Counted from the stretch's first letter, positions 1-6,592 are shown. The stretch is 7,609 nucleotides of DNA from an uncultured Oscillospiraceae bacterium (GCA_900543295.1 UQQY01000113.1:1-7609), one strand, 5' to 3'. The notes: a model not told the origin generated them from the letters alone. Translations and numbers: made by a program.

Positions 1-738
1 ACAAAAATTGTCGGCGACGTCTCCCGTACGCGCATGATCCCGGAAGGATCGGACGCCATTTCTCCGGCGCCGCATCACGACATCTATTCGATTGAGGATC
101 TCAGACAGCTTGTTTACTCCCTAAAGGAGGCCACCGAGTATAAAAAGCCTGTCATTGTTAAAATTGCAGCCGTACATAACGTAGCGGCCATTGCCAGCGG
201 CATTGCAAGAAGCGGCGCGGACATCATTGCAATCGACGGTTTTCGCGGCGGCACCGGCGCCGCGCCGACACGCATCCGCGATAACGTAGGCATTCCGATC
301 GAATTGGCGCTTGCGGCCGTTGACCAGCGTCTGCGCGACGAGGGAATCCGCGACAACGTTTCCGTTGTGGTCGGCGGTTCGATCCGTTCGAGTGCGGACG
401 TGGTCAAGGCGATTGCGCTTGGCGCGGACGCCGTATATATCGGTACGGCAGCTCTGCTCGCCTTGGGATGTCACCTTTGCCGGAGCTGTCATTCCGGAAA
501 ATGCAACTGGGGCATTGCAACCCAGCGGCCGGATCTTGTCAAGCGTCTGAATCCGGACGTTGGCAGCGAGCGCCTTGTTAATCTTGTGACCGCGTGGGAT
601 CATGAGATCAAAGAGATGATGGGCGGCATGGGCATTAATTCGATCGAAGCGCTTCGGGGCAATCGGCTGATGCTCCGCGGCGTAGGACTTACTCAAAAAG
701 AACTGGATATTTTGGGTATCCAGCACGCGGGGGAATAA
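1..738 (+). CDS. gltB: Glutamate synthase FMN/Fe-S domain protein, archaeal split type (5' partial)
   Basis: This is the C-terminal 245 codons of the glutamate synthase central/FMN domain, which reductively joins ammonia to 2-oxoglutarate to make glutamate. Frame 1 is open from the first base, so the start lies upstream. Visible family marks are the PAPHHDIYSIEDL segment (about window residues 22-34), the flavin/substrate loop GFRGGTGAAPTR (80-91), the barrel segment SADVVKAIALGADAVYIGTAA, and the cluster motif C-x2-C-x2-C-x4-C at residues 157, 160, 163 and 168 followed by WGIATQRPDL. Ordinary GltB has three Cys here for a [3Fe-4S] centre; the Cys at 160 is extra. The amidotransferase and GXGXG domains of full GltB are absent from this polypeptide: the GXGXG part is a separate gene at 2416, and the amidotransferase is presumably upstream. 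The ferredoxin gene follows after 3 bp. Family assignment is very secure; cytosolic location is inferred. Confidence 0.93.
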   Translation, partial: TKIVGDVSRTRMIPEGSDAISPAPHHDIYSIEDLRQLVYSLKEATEYKKPVIVKIAAVHNVAAIASGIARSGADIIAIDGFRGGTGAAPTRIRDNVGIPIELALAAVDQRLRDEGIRDNVSVVVGGSIRSSADVVKAIALGADAVYIGTAALLALGCHLCRSCHSGKCNWGIATQRPDLVKRLNPDVGSERLVNLVTAWDHEIKEMMGGMGINSIEALRGNRLMLRGVGLTQKELDILGIQHAGE

Positions 739-741
739 ACC

Positions 742-1173
742 ATGAAACGTGTGTATGTCAATGAAAAATGGTGTCTTGGATGCCATCTGTGTGAATATAA
801 CTGCGCGTTTGCAAACAGCGGCGGGGACGATATGGTTAAGGCGCTCAAGGGTGTGACCATTCATCCGCGCATTCAGGTGGAGGAGCATGACGGCGTTTGC
901 TTTGCCGTTTCATGCCGCCATTGCGAGGAACCGCTTTGCGTGAAGGGATGCATTACCGGCGCGCTTTCTGTAAACGATGGAATGATTGTGATTGACCGCG
1001 ATAAATGCGTTGGGTGCTTCACCTGCGTGCTGTCCTGTCCATACGGCGCAATTATGCCGGACGAGACAGGTCATGCAGTACAAAAGTGCGAGCTGTGCGC
1101 GAAAAGCGCATGCGGCGAGCCGGCGTGTGTTAAAGGCTGTCCAAACCGCGCGATCGTGTTTGAGGAAAGGTGA
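742..1173 (+). CDS. Four-cluster [4Fe-4S] ferredoxin-type electron-transfer subunit
   Basis: This 143-residue protein carries 18 cysteines arranged as in the DmsB/HycB/CooF family: C11-C14-C17-C21, C58-C61-C66-C70, C89-C92-C95-C99 followed by Pro, and C116-C119-C129-C133 followed by Pro. C53 and C124 are additional. The pattern predicts four [4Fe-4S] clusters. There is no signal peptide or membrane segment. The gene lies 3 bp after the synthase gene and 10 bp before an FAD/NAD(P) oxidoreductase, so the inferred role is to carry electrons from the flavoprotein to the FMN/Fe-S synthase domain, replacing the N-terminal ferredoxin part of ordinary GltD. A GGGGGAA stretch at 729-735 serves the ATG at 742. 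The exact partner is inferred from context, and a link to another redox enzyme cannot be excluded. Confidence 0.9.
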   Translation: MKRVYVNEKWCLGCHLCEYNCAFANSGGDDMVKALKGVTIHPRIQVEEHDGVCFAVSCRHCEEPLCVKGCITGALSVNDGMIVIDRDKCVGCFTCVLSCPYGAIMPDETGHAVQKCELCAKSACGEPACVKGCPNRAIVFEER

Positions 1174-1183
1174 GGTGTGAGCA

Positions 1184-2419
1184 ATGAAATATGTCATTAT
1201 CGGAAATTCCGCCGCTGCTGTCGGCGCGGTTGAGGCCATTCGGAAAAACGATCAGGAGGGCTCGGTCACCATAGTGTCGAAGGAGCCGTATCACACCTAT
1301 TCCCGTCCGCTTATTTCCTATTTGTTGTGCGGAAAGACGGACGAACAGCGAATGAAGTATCGTCCGGATGATTTTTACGAGCAAAACAACGTAACCTTTC
1401 TCGGCGGAAAAACGGCCGTTCACCTTGATCCGGAAGCGAAAGAGGTTAAACTGGACGACGACAGCTTTTTGAATTATGATAAGCTTTTGGTTGCGACGGG
1501 CTCTGTTCCATTTGTTCCGCCGACAGAGGGGATTGACTGTGTAAAATCGAAATTCTCCTTTATGTCGCTGGATGATGCGCGCGAGCTGGAGTCGGCGCTT
1601 TTTCAGAAGGCGCGTGTTTTGATCGTCGGAGCGGGTCTGATTGGGCTGAAATGCGCGGAAGGCATTGCAGATAAGGTGGCAGAGATTACAGTTGTCGATC
1701 TTGCGCCGCGCATTCTGCCTTCTATTCTGGATGAGAAGGGTTCTGCCATGATGCAGGCGCACCTTGAAAAAAGAGGTCTTCACTTTCTGCTTTCGGACAG
1801 TGTGGACTCCTTTTCAGAGAATTTCGCTGTATTAAAAAGCGGAAGAACGGTACCCTTTGATATTTTGGTTATGGCAGTGGGTGTCCGGCCGAACGTCTCG
1901 CTCGTCAAAGATGCAGGCGGATTGATTGAACGCGGTATTGTCACAGATGCATTCTGCCGCACCTCTTTGCCAGACGTCTATGCAGCAGGCGACTGCGCGC
2001 AGAGCCATGATATTACTACGGATACAGATCGCGTTTTGGCGCTGCTGCCAAACGCATATATGCAGGGAGAGACCGCCGGACTGCATATGACAGGAGAAGA
2101 AAAGCCGCACGATCACGCTATCCCAATGAATGCCATCGGCTTTTTTGGTCTGCACATTATCACGGCAGGCAGCTATGACGGAACAGAAATTCTTGTTACA
2201 GATAAGCCTGCCTGCTATAAGAAGCTGTATGTACGAGACAATAAGCTTGTGGGATTTATTCTGATTGGTGATATTGCGCGCGCCGGCATTTACACTTCGC
2301 TTGTACGCAGCCAGACGCCGCTTGACACCATCGATTTTGAACTGATTTGCGAAAAGCCGCAGTTGATGGCGTTTTCACGCGCATATCGTGCGGAAAAGCT
2401 GGGAGGGAAGAAAGAATGA
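1184..2419 (+). CDS. FAD-dependent NAD(P)H oxidoreductase (glutamate synthase-associated)
   Basis: This 411-residue flavoprotein has two Rossmann-type nucleotide-binding sites. The N-terminal FAD site is the variant GNSAAA (residues 7-12). The second, GAGLIG (149-154), binds NAD(P)H. The FAD-closing motif YAAGDCAQ lies at 266-273. The segment YSRPLISYLLCGK (about 39-51) is typical of the NADH oxidase/rubredoxin reductase/NirB-like branch. The CxxC redox pair of thioredoxin reductase is not seen. It is not ordinary GltD, which has fused ferredoxin clusters; here those are the separate gene just upstream. The inferred role is to oxidise NAD(P)H and pass electrons through the ferredoxin to the synthase. 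The start is supported by GAGG at 1172-1175. The stop overlaps the next gene's start (ATGA, 2416-2419), indicating translational coupling. Confidence 0.88.
   Translation: MKYVIIGNSAAAVGAVEAIRKNDQEGSVTIVSKEPYHTYSRPLISYLLCGKTDEQRMKYRPDDFYEQNNVTFLGGKTAVHLDPEAKEVKLDDDSFLNYDKLLVATGSVPFVPPTEGIDCVKSKFSFMSLDDARELESALFQKARVLIVGAGLIGLKCAEGIADKVAEITVVDLAPRILPSILDEKGSAMMQAHLEKRGLHFLLSDSVDSFSENFAVLKSGRTVPFDILVMAVGVRPNVSLVKDAGGLIERGIVTDAFCRTSLPDVYAAGDCAQSHDITTDTDRVLALLPNAYMQGETAGLHMTGEEKPHDHAIPMNAIGFFGLHIITAGSYDGTEILVTDKPACYKKLYVRDNKLVGFILIGDIARAGIYTSLVRSQTPLDTIDFELICEKPQLMAFSRAYRAEKLGGKKE
2401..2407 (+). promoter_or_regulatory. Ribosome binding site for the GXGXG protein
   Basis: GGGAGGG lies 8 bases before the ATG at 2416. 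It decides that the gene starts at 2416 and not at in-frame upstream starts such as 2347, which would give an N-terminus with no family resemblance. Confidence 0.65.
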
Positions 2420-3135
2420 AAATCACAGCGGGTTTGATGCATTTTCAAAAGCTCAACGAGCTGATCCGTGAATCGCAGGATGCGGATATTGTGGTGGAAC
2501 AGTGCACTGGTCAGCGTTATATCGCGTCCGGCCTTTCCGGAAAGAATATTCAGATCAATGGAATCGCGGGCAATGCGCTGGGCGCATATCTGGCGGACGG
2601 GACAATCCGCACCTCCGGCAATGCGCAGGAGGCGACGGGCGACACCATGAACGATGGAACGATTATTGTAAACGGAAACTGCGGCGACGGTACCGGATAC
2701 GGCATGCGGGGCGGAAAGATTTTTATCCGTGGAAATGTCGGATACCGCGCGGGTATCCATATGAAAGCATATCGTGAGAAAAAACCGCTGCTTGTCGTCG
2801 GCGGAAACGCGGGAAGCTTTCTTGGAGAGTACCAAGCGGGCGGAACGATTATTGTCCTGAATTTGAACGGGGAAGAGAGCATCGTCGGAAATTTCTGCGG
2901 TACGGGCATGCACGGCGGAAAAATGTATCTGCGCTGTGAAAAACCTCCTGCTACTGTCTCGGAAAAGGTGGATGTGCGCATAGCCGGGGAGGCGGATCTC
3001 AGGGAACTGTATGGACCGATAGAAGAATTCTGCTCCTATTTCGGATATGACCCGAAAGTTGTGCTGGATCATCCGTTTTATGTGCTGGAAGCAGATACCA
3101 AAAATCCGTACCGTCAACTTTACACACATAATTGA
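2416..3135 (+). CDS. Free-standing GXGXG-domain protein (glutamate synthase C-terminal domain)
   Basis: This 239-residue protein corresponds to the C-terminal beta-helix domain of GltB, also found in FwdC/FmdC. It is built of repeated glycine turns such as ASGLSGKNIQINGIAGN, NGNCGDGTGYGMRGG (87-100), RGNVGYRAG (105-113), GGNAGSFLGE (129-138) and VGNFCGTGMHGGK (157-169). In fused glutamate synthases this domain is structural and helps hold the amidotransferase and synthase domains around the ammonia tunnel; here it must assemble as a separate subunit. The start at 2416 is chosen from the ATGA overlap with the upstream flavoprotein gene, the GGGAGGG site and the natural beginning MKITAGLMHFQKLNELI. 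The C-terminal stretch after about residue 185 is less glycine-rich and is probably the tail packing on the partner. Family assignment is firm; subunit assembly is inferred. Confidence 0.92.
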   Translation: MKITAGLMHFQKLNELIRESQDADIVVEQCTGQRYIASGLSGKNIQINGIAGNALGAYLADGTIRTSGNAQEATGDTMNDGTIIVNGNCGDGTGYGMRGGKIFIRGNVGYRAGIHMKAYREKKPLLVVGGNAGSFLGEYQAGGTIIVLNLNGEESIVGNFCGTGMHGGKMYLRCEKPPATVSEKVDVRIAGEADLRELYGPIEEFCSYFGYDPKVVLDHPFYVLEADTKNPYRQLYTHN

Positions 3136-3154
3136 CGTGCATTTCAGCAGAAAA

Positions 3155-3188
3155 ATCGTGAAAATGCCAAATCAAAAAATAGTGAAAA
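3155..3188 (+). repeat. Pair of imperfect 10-bp direct repeats in the glnA upstream region
   Basis: ATCGTGAAAA (3155-3164) and ATAGTGAAAA (3179-3188) match at 9 of 10 positions and lie 24 bp apart, near two helical turns. The second copy covers the -35 candidate of the promoter at 3182. This could be an operator for a dimeric regulator. Chance similarity in A-rich DNA is also possible. It is not a match to the GlnR box pattern TGTnA-n7-TnACA. Confidence 0.3.
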
Positions 3189-3210
3189 AAGCGCCGGTAC
3201 GCTGTATAAT
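3182..3210 (+). promoter_or_regulatory. Candidate sigma-70 (SigA) promoter for glnA
   Basis: A perfect -10 hexamer TATAAT lies at 3205-3210, preceded at 17 bp by GTGAAA (3182-3187), which matches TTGACA at four of six positions. A-rich DNA upstream could act as an UP element. This is the only gap over 25 bp in the window, and it separates the glutamate synthase genes from glnA. No terminator-like hairpin precedes it, so readthrough from upstream remains likely. A start near 3217 would give a leader of only about 20 bases, too short for an ANTAR-type antiterminator. Confidence 0.55.
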
Positions 3211-3224
3211 AAATAAAAGGGTCT

Positions 3225-3230
3225 GGAGGG
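3225..3230 (+). promoter_or_regulatory. Ribosome binding site for glnA
   Basis: GGAGGG lies 6 bases before the ATG at 3237. It supports that start and the N-terminus MDYTAKEVLQFVKEN, which aligns with the beginning of Bacillus GlnA. Confidence 0.7.
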
Positions 3231-3236
3231 ATCGGA

Positions 3237-4556
3237 ATGGATTATACTGCGAAGGAAGTATTGCAGTTTGTAAAGGAAAACGATGTTAAATTTATTCGTC
3301 TTGCCTTTTGCGATATTTTTGGAACGCTTAAAAATGTTTCGATTATGCCGGGCGAGCTGCCGCGCGCGTTTTCGTGCGGAATCTCGATCGACGGCTCTGT
3401 GATCCGCGGATTTATGTCGGTGGAGCGCTCCGATTTGTTTTTGGTGCCGGATCCCGCGACTCTTTCCGTATTGCCCTGGCGTCCGGCGCACGGCGGCGTT
3501 GTCCGTATGTTTTGCGATATAAAGAAGCCGGACGGTTCCGCTTTTGAGGGCGACAGCCGCACGGTTTTGAAGCGTGCAGCAGCCGCAGCGGCGGAAATGG
3601 GGTATACCTGCCGTTTTGGTACGGAATGTGAGTTTTATCTGTTTCAAACGGACGAACAACAGATGCCGACAATGATTCCGTTCGACCGTGGATCCTACTG
3701 CGATGTTGCGCCGCTTGACCGCGGGGAGAATGTGCGCCGGGAAATTTGTCTTTCTTTAGAGGAAATGGGCATGTTTCCGGAAACGTCGCATCACGAGCAG
3801 GGGCCGGGTCAGAATGAAATTGATTTTAAATATGCGGATGCGCTTACAGCCGCGGACAATCTGATTGCGTTTAAATCCGCAGTCAAGTCGATTGCCGCAA
3901 TTAACGGCCTGTACGCATCGTTTATGCCAAAGCCGTTCCCCAATCAGAGCGGCAGCGGATTACATGTTAATATGTCGCTTTCCCGTGGAGGAATGAATCT
4001 TTTTAAGGAGAGCACAGCCGGTCACAGCGCCGAAGCGGAGAGTTTTATGGCAGGTATTCTGCATCGTGCCGTAGAGATTACAGCTTTTGCTAATCCTCTT
4101 ACAAACTCATATAACCGCTTCGGCTCTTTTGAGGCGCCCAAATATGTCACATGGTCGCATCAGAACCGTTCCCAGCTTATTCGGATTCCGGCGGCGGGCG
4201 GAGAATATACGCGGATGGAGCTTCGGTCTCCCGATGCGGCGTGTAATCCATATTTTACATTTGCTCTTTTGATTACGGCGGGGCTTGACGGCATTAAGGC
4301 GCGCCTTCCGCTCCCCGCACCGGTTGACTTAAATTTGTTCGAGCTTCAGAGCACCCAGGACAAAACGTTTGCCCGTCTGCCCGCCACACTGGAGGAGGCG
4401 CTTGAAATCGCATGGAACAGCGATTTTGTCAGGCGCGTGATCCCGCTCTCTGTACTCGAAAAATACTGCGAAGCAAAACGAGAGGAATATCAAACGGTAA
4501 TCAGCGCAGATAATCCCGCACAGGCGGAACACGACCTTTATTTTTCCCTGATTTAA
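3237..4556 (+). CDS. glnA: Glutamine synthetase, type I (alpha-like, divergent)
   Basis: This enzyme makes glutamine from glutamate, ammonia and ATP as a cytosolic dodecamer. At 439 residues it is close to Bacillus GlnA (444). Recognisable motifs are IDGSVIRGF (51-59, with the ammonium-site Asp52), the metal-site segment GTECEFYLF (128-136), SHHEQGPGQNEIDF (184-197), FMPKP, SGSGLHVNMSL (238-248), NSYNRFGSFEAP (290-301), QNRSQLIRIP and MELRSPDAACNPY. Unusual points, judged against recalled Bacillus GlnA: Arg62, used for feedback inhibition, aligns with Ser61. The active-site flap is one residue shorter, though its Glu299 remains. The NLYDL region that carries the adenylylation Tyr in GSI-beta reads NLFEL, so adenylylation is not possible there. 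The C-terminal tail lacks the usual HPWE-type ending. It has its own promoter candidate and is followed after 21 bp by an ANTAR regulator. Synthetase identity is very likely; a gamma-glutamyl-amine ligase side branch is less likely. Confidence 0.9.
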   Translation: MDYTAKEVLQFVKENDVKFIRLAFCDIFGTLKNVSIMPGELPRAFSCGISIDGSVIRGFMSVERSDLFLVPDPATLSVLPWRPAHGGVVRMFCDIKKPDGSAFEGDSRTVLKRAAAAAAEMGYTCRFGTECEFYLFQTDEQQMPTMIPFDRGSYCDVAPLDRGENVRREICLSLEEMGMFPETSHHEQGPGQNEIDFKYADALTAADNLIAFKSAVKSIAAINGLYASFMPKPFPNQSGSGLHVNMSLSRGGMNLFKESTAGHSAEAESFMAGILHRAVEITAFANPLTNSYNRFGSFEAPKYVTWSHQNRSQLIRIPAAGGEYTRMELRSPDAACNPYFTFALLITAGLDGIKARLPLPAPVDLNLFELQSTQDKTFARLPATLEEALEIAWNSDFVRRVIPLSVLEKYCEAKREEYQTVISADNPAQAEHDLYFSLI

Positions 4557-4560
4557 TTTT

Positions 4561-4568
4561 AGGGGGAG
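4561..4568 (+). promoter_or_regulatory. Ribosome binding site for the ANTAR gene
   Basis: AGGGGGAG lies 9 bases before GTG 4578, 12 before ATG 4581 and 18 before ATG 4587. Spacing favours GTG 4578 or ATG 4581; the conserved part of the protein begins only at DRILIVSS, so all three remain possible. Confidence 0.55.
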
Positions 4569-4577
4569 CACAGGCCG

Positions 4578-5156
4578 GTGATGCAGATGGACAGAATACT
4601 GATTGTTTCAAGCACGGAGAAAAGTCGGGCCTTTTTTAAAGAACTGATGCAGACGCCGTCTTTTCAAAGTGCGTCGATTGTAGAAAACGGTGCGGAGGCG
4701 CGCCGCATCCTGATTGAAGCGGATTATGACATCATTGTGATTAACGCTCCGCTTTCCGATGAGACAGGAAAAGAACTGGCGCTTGATATTACACGAATGA
4801 CGCGTGCCGGCGTTATTCTAATGGTGAAAGCGGATTATGCGGACGCTGTATCCGCAAAGGTTGAGGATTACGGCGTATTCGTTGTGGGGAAGCCTGTAAA
4901 CCGCCAGCTTTTCTACCAATCGCTGCGGATTGTCTCCGCTTCGCGCAGGCGGATGCTGAGTCTGCAAAGCGAAAATACAAAGCTGCACCAGAAAATACAG
5001 GAGATTCGCTTAGTTGACCGCGCAAAATGCACGCTGATTCAGTATTTGCATATGACGGAGCAGGACGCGCACCGCTATATTGAAAAGCAGGCCATGGATT
5101 TAAGAATGACCAGACGGGAAATCGCGGAGGAAATTCTTAAGACGTATGAAAGCTGA
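4578..5156 (+). CDS. ANTAR-domain RNA-binding regulator with degenerate receiver domain
   Basis: This 192-residue protein is a receiver-like domain (about 5-120), a basic/coiled linker (about 122-145) and a C-terminal ANTAR domain (about 135-190). The ANTAR part is clear: LVDRAKCTLIQYLHMTEQDAH, then IEKQAMDLRMTRREIAEEIL. ANTAR proteins bind paired RNA hairpins with six-base loops and prevent transcription termination; known clostridial and enterococcal targets include nitrogen and ethanolamine genes. The receiver part lacks its chemistry: the acidic pair after strand 1 is Ser11-Ser12, the phospho-acceptor position is Asn56 (VINAPL), and the Ser/Thr switch region reads LMVKAD. Only Lys105-Pro106 remains. 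Phosphorylation control by a histidine kinase is therefore unlikely, and a ligand or protein partner may control it. It sits between glnA (21 bp upstream) and purF (14 bp downstream). The start may instead be ATG 4581. No convincing target hairpins were found inside the window. Confidence 0.87.
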   Translation: MMQMDRILIVSSTEKSRAFFKELMQTPSFQSASIVENGAEARRILIEADYDIIVINAPLSDETGKELALDITRMTRAGVILMVKADYADAVSAKVEDYGVFVVGKPVNRQLFYQSLRIVSASRRRMLSLQSENTKLHQKIQEIRLVDRAKCTLIQYLHMTEQDAHRYIEKQAMDLRMTRREIAEEILKTYES

Positions 5157-5170
5157 TGAGGGAATAACTT

Positions 5171-6574
5171 ATGAACGATATGATACATGAAGAGTGCGGC
5201 GTATTCGGCGCCGTGACAAATTCAGATGAGGCCGCCGGTATTACCTATAACGCGCTGATTGCTTTGCAGCACCGCGGACAGGAGGGCGCAGGGATCGCCG
5301 TTCTGCGCAACGGCTCCCTTTTGTATCATAAGGATGTTGGTCTTGTCAACGAGGTGTTTACTCAATCGGTATTGGAGCATCTGCCCCCGGCGCATATGGC
5401 GATCGGCCATGTCCGTTACTCCACAACGGGAACGAATTCCCGTGAAAACGCACAGCCGATGGTGACCGAATATTTAAAGGGACGTATCGCCACGGCGCAC
5501 AACGGCAATATTGTAAACGCCGGTGAAATCAAAAATAAGTTAAAAGAATATGGCTGCGATTTTGCAGCGACGAATGACAGCGAGGTTGTCTCCTCTTTGA
5601 TTGCATATGAAGCGCTTTCGAAGGAGCACATTGAAGATGCCGTGGCGGAGGCCGCTAAAAAGCTCCGGGGTGCATTTTCCCTCGTTGTCCTTTCAAGTAA
5701 GCATAAATTGATCGCCATTCGCGATCCGTGGGGCTTCCGTCCACTTTGTATCGGCCAAAATGTGCATGGTGCGGCTGTGGCCTCTGAATCCTGCGCGCTC
5801 GACAGTGCGGGTTTTGATTTTGTCCGCGATATAAAGCCGGGCGAAATGGTGATAATCGATGATGCCGGCAGCATCGAAAGCCGCATGGTGCTGGCAAGCG
5901 ACCGTGTTGGATTTTGTATTTTTGAATACGTTTACTTCTCACGCCCGGATTCTGTTGTGGACGGTCTGACCGTATACGAAGCAAGAGTCAATATGGGCAG
6001 GCAGCTTGCCAAAGAATATCCGGTGGACGCGGACATTGTCTGCGGTGTGCCGGACAGCGGCCTTGAGGCCGCTGTAGGTTATGCGAAACAGAGCGGAATT
6101 CCGCTTGTTTCTGGTTTTGTGAAAAACCGCTATATCGGCCGAAGCTTTATTTTCCCGTCACAGACACAAAGAGACGCCGCTGTGCGCTTGAAGCTCAACC
6201 CGCTCAAGTGCAATGTGGCGGGCAAACGAATCGTTTTGGTGGACGATTCGATTGTCCGGGGAACAACGAGCGCGAAGATTATCCGCAGCCTGAAAAATGC
6301 GGGCGCAAAAGAGGTGCACCTGCGCATTTCTTCACCGCCTTTTAAGCATTCCTGCCATTTTGGTACGGATATTGACAGCGAAGAAAATCTGATCGCCAAT
6401 CATTTAAGCGTAGAGGAGATCGCGGAAAAAATCGGAGCGGACAGCCTTGGCTTTATCAGCATTGACGGGCTTAAATCCGCCTGTGCGGATTGCAATCTGC
6501 AATGCTGCACGGGGTGTTTCTCTGGTTCTTATCCGATTGAAATCGGCCATCACACCAAATCGCAGTTTGAATAA
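5171..6574 (+). CDS. purF: Amidophosphoribosyltransferase (glutamine PRPP amidotransferase)
   Basis: This enzyme catalyses the first step of purine synthesis, moving glutamine-derived ammonia onto PRPP. It has 467 residues, near Bacillus PurF (476). The N-terminal class II amidotransferase domain has Cys9 (EECGVFG), so an 8-residue propeptide must be removed to expose the nucleophile. HRGQEGAGIA (34-43), HVRYSTTGTNS (80-90), HNGNIVNA (110-117) and NDSE (135-138) follow. The phosphoribosyltransferase domain shows IVCGVPDSG (289-297), KNRYIGRSF and the PRPP loop VLVDDSIVRGTT (355-366). The four [4Fe-4S] ligands of the Bacillus type are all present as C249, C395, C446 and C449, with extra Cys at 438, 441 and 445. 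GAGGGA at 5158-5163 supports the ATG. It is notable that no other purine gene is adjacent; the neighbours are nitrogen-assimilation genes and carA. Product identity is firm. Confidence 0.95.
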   Translation: MNDMIHEECGVFGAVTNSDEAAGITYNALIALQHRGQEGAGIAVLRNGSLLYHKDVGLVNEVFTQSVLEHLPPAHMAIGHVRYSTTGTNSRENAQPMVTEYLKGRIATAHNGNIVNAGEIKNKLKEYGCDFAATNDSEVVSSLIAYEALSKEHIEDAVAEAAKKLRGAFSLVVLSSKHKLIAIRDPWGFRPLCIGQNVHGAAVASESCALDSAGFDFVRDIKPGEMVIIDDAGSIESRMVLASDRVGFCIFEYVYFSRPDSVVDGLTVYEARVNMGRQLAKEYPVDADIVCGVPDSGLEAAVGYAKQSGIPLVSGFVKNRYIGRSFIFPSQTQRDAAVRLKLNPLKCNVAGKRIVLVDDSIVRGTTSAKIIRSLKNAGAKEVHLRISSPPFKHSCHFGTDIDSEENLIANHLSVEEIAEKIGADSLGFISIDGLKSACADCNLQCCTGCFSGSYPIEIGHHTKSQFE

Positions 6575-6580
6575 ATAGTA

Positions 6581-6587
6581 GGAGGAA
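6581..6587 (+). promoter_or_regulatory. Strong ribosome binding site for carA
   Basis: GGAGGAA lies 5 bases before the ATG at 6593, in the 18-bp purF-carA gap. It is the best Shine-Dalgarno match in the window and fixes the carA start. No separate promoter is apparent in the gap. Confidence 0.7.
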
Positions 6588-6592
6588 ACAGC

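Noticed and set aside
121..888. 255-codon minus-strand open frame across the synthase and ferredoxin genes
   Set aside because: It is antisense to two clearly identified plus-strand genes, crosses their boundary and shows no recognisable motif.
1130..1783. 217-codon minus-strand open frame opposite the flavoprotein gene
   Set aside because: Its content is basic and low in recognisable motifs, as expected of a shadow; the plus-strand FAD motifs occupy the same DNA.
2347..2415. Upstream in-frame start at 2347 for the GXGXG protein
   Set aside because: It would overlap the flavoprotein gene by 73 bases and add 23 residues with no family similarity; the ATG at 2416 has a good ribosome binding site and the ATGA overlap.
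2290..3129. 279-codon minus-strand open frame opposite the GXGXG gene
   Set aside because: It is antisense to a confident gene, rich in Arg/His/Ser without domain character, and has no good ribosome binding site that I could see.
3136..3236. ANTAR-target twin hairpins or an intrinsic terminator before glnA
   Set aside because: I could not pair stems with six-base loops, and no GC-rich hairpin followed by a T run is present; the stretch is A-rich and unstructured.
3136..3236. GlnR/TnrA-type box upstream of glnA
   Set aside because: No TGTnA-n7-TnACA match was found by eye in the gap.
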